DNA from: Paralithodes platypus
Lineage: Eukaryota > Arthropoda > Malacostraca > Decapoda > Lithodidae
DNA length: 64,000 nt
Direction of reading: 5' to 3'
Assembly: GCA_032716605.1 (NCBI GenBank)
Contig: CM064481.1
Coordinates: 14,652,444 to 14,716,443 of the forward strand
Shown here: piece by piece, positions 63,891 to 64,000 of the stretch
Layout: every line of letters begins with the position of its first letter
How positions within the stretch are numbered: position 1 is the stretch's first letter
Notes under the pieces: generated by a model
The model's input: only the letters and a program-made list of their open reading frames with translations
Database searches by the model: none
Told to the model about the DNA's origin: nothing
Program-made: the position numbers and the translations under genes

Positions 63891-63897
63891 ATGCCTG

Positions 63898-63965
63898 CTA
63901 TTATATTCAGCTTAAAAACGATCTCACTTAACCCTTTTTACTACCACAGATCCTTCTAATACTGT
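63898..63965. repeat. Third copy of the 70-bp tandem unit
   Basis: CTATTATATTCAGCTTAAAA through CAGATCCTTCTAATACTGTG, directly after the hAT element, continues the array interrupted at 48492. Confidence 0.9.
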
Positions 63966-64000
63966 GGTGTAATTTGATTTTTGTTGGGTAGGCTACCTAG

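Larger units (their letters stand above)
48493..63897. mobile_element. hAT DNA transposon, 15.4 kb with nested insertions
   Basis: It begins CAGGGATGGGGCGATTAC and ends GATTACCCCATGCCTG, giving inverted ends (CAGGSATGGGG). CTATTATA at 48485-48492 and 63898-63905 is a perfect 8-bp duplication, the hAT size. Both arms (48500-48665 and 63745-63890) are packed with GATTACGATTA words, as subterminal transposase sites often are. No hAT transposase was found, so the original element was probably a non-autonomous one of limited size. It was later filled by DIRS-2, a poly(A) LINE, RTE-2 and MITEs. Confidence 0.88.

Overview
The window is eukaryotic, non-coding-rich and repeat-rich: almost every recognisable protein is a transposable-element protein, there are no operons or ribosome binding sites, and microsatellites, LINE tails, SINEs and MITEs are everywhere. 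The repeat types (DIRS, BEL/Pao, RTE, Tigger-like and hAT elements, PHD/2A LINE), a C2H2 finger gene with arthropod-like linkers, and the abundance of the palindrome TAGGCCTA suggest a marine invertebrate, most likely a decapod crustacean. That taxonomic guess is inference. The only convincing host-type gene is a 12-finger C2H2 zinc finger ORF at 16562-17863 (+).

Layout, left third. A LINE 3' end (1-444) and a Tigger/pogo remnant (about 465-1137) lead into a three-level nest. A TIR DNA transposon (about 1682-15888) carries a DIRS tyrosine-recombinase retrotransposon (DIRS-1, about 2172-15109, minus strand), which carries a pol-less BEL/Pao LTR element (7928-11948, minus strand, two 565-bp LTRs, 5-bp TSD GAACC). 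DIRS-1 shows the classic DIRS layout: inverted terminal repeats plus an internal complementary region at 2590-2705 that matches the joined ends. After it come the zinc finger gene, a possible hAT remnant, a 719-bp TTAA MITE, a Tigger-type element with internal tandem copies, a hAT transposase tail and a second TIR transposon (22252-24459) with a CR1/jockey-like LINE piece in it.

Layout, middle. A composite repeat with TTAA MITEs (24554-25815) is the target of a full-length 3.84-kb LINE (25828-29664, minus) with a 12-bp TSD, a 2A-like motif, a PHD-type finger, an AP endonuclease and an RT. It is followed by an RTE copy (30411-31510), a TAGGCCTA-rich stretch with a 497-bp tandem duplication, scrambled RT pseudogene blocks with a minisatellite (34900-37410), several MITEs and a second copy of the composite repeat (40860-45660) holding four TTAA elements in a row, each 487-489 bp.

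Layout, right third. An RTE copy with an 18-bp TSD (46879-48392, itself hit by a tRNA-derived SINE) and a 15.4-kb hAT insertion (48493-63897, perfect 8-bp TSD CTATTATA) lie in what was once a 70-bp tandem repeat. The hAT interior contains a second, better preserved DIRS element (DIRS-2, about 49103-58158, minus), a poly(A) LINE (58389-about 61640) inside a second RTE family, and two MITEs that break the same RTE reading frame. The two DIRS copies share an overlapping-frame arrangement in which the tyrosine recombinase frame stays open across the RNase H region. No CRISPR array, rRNA gene or intact tRNA gene was seen.
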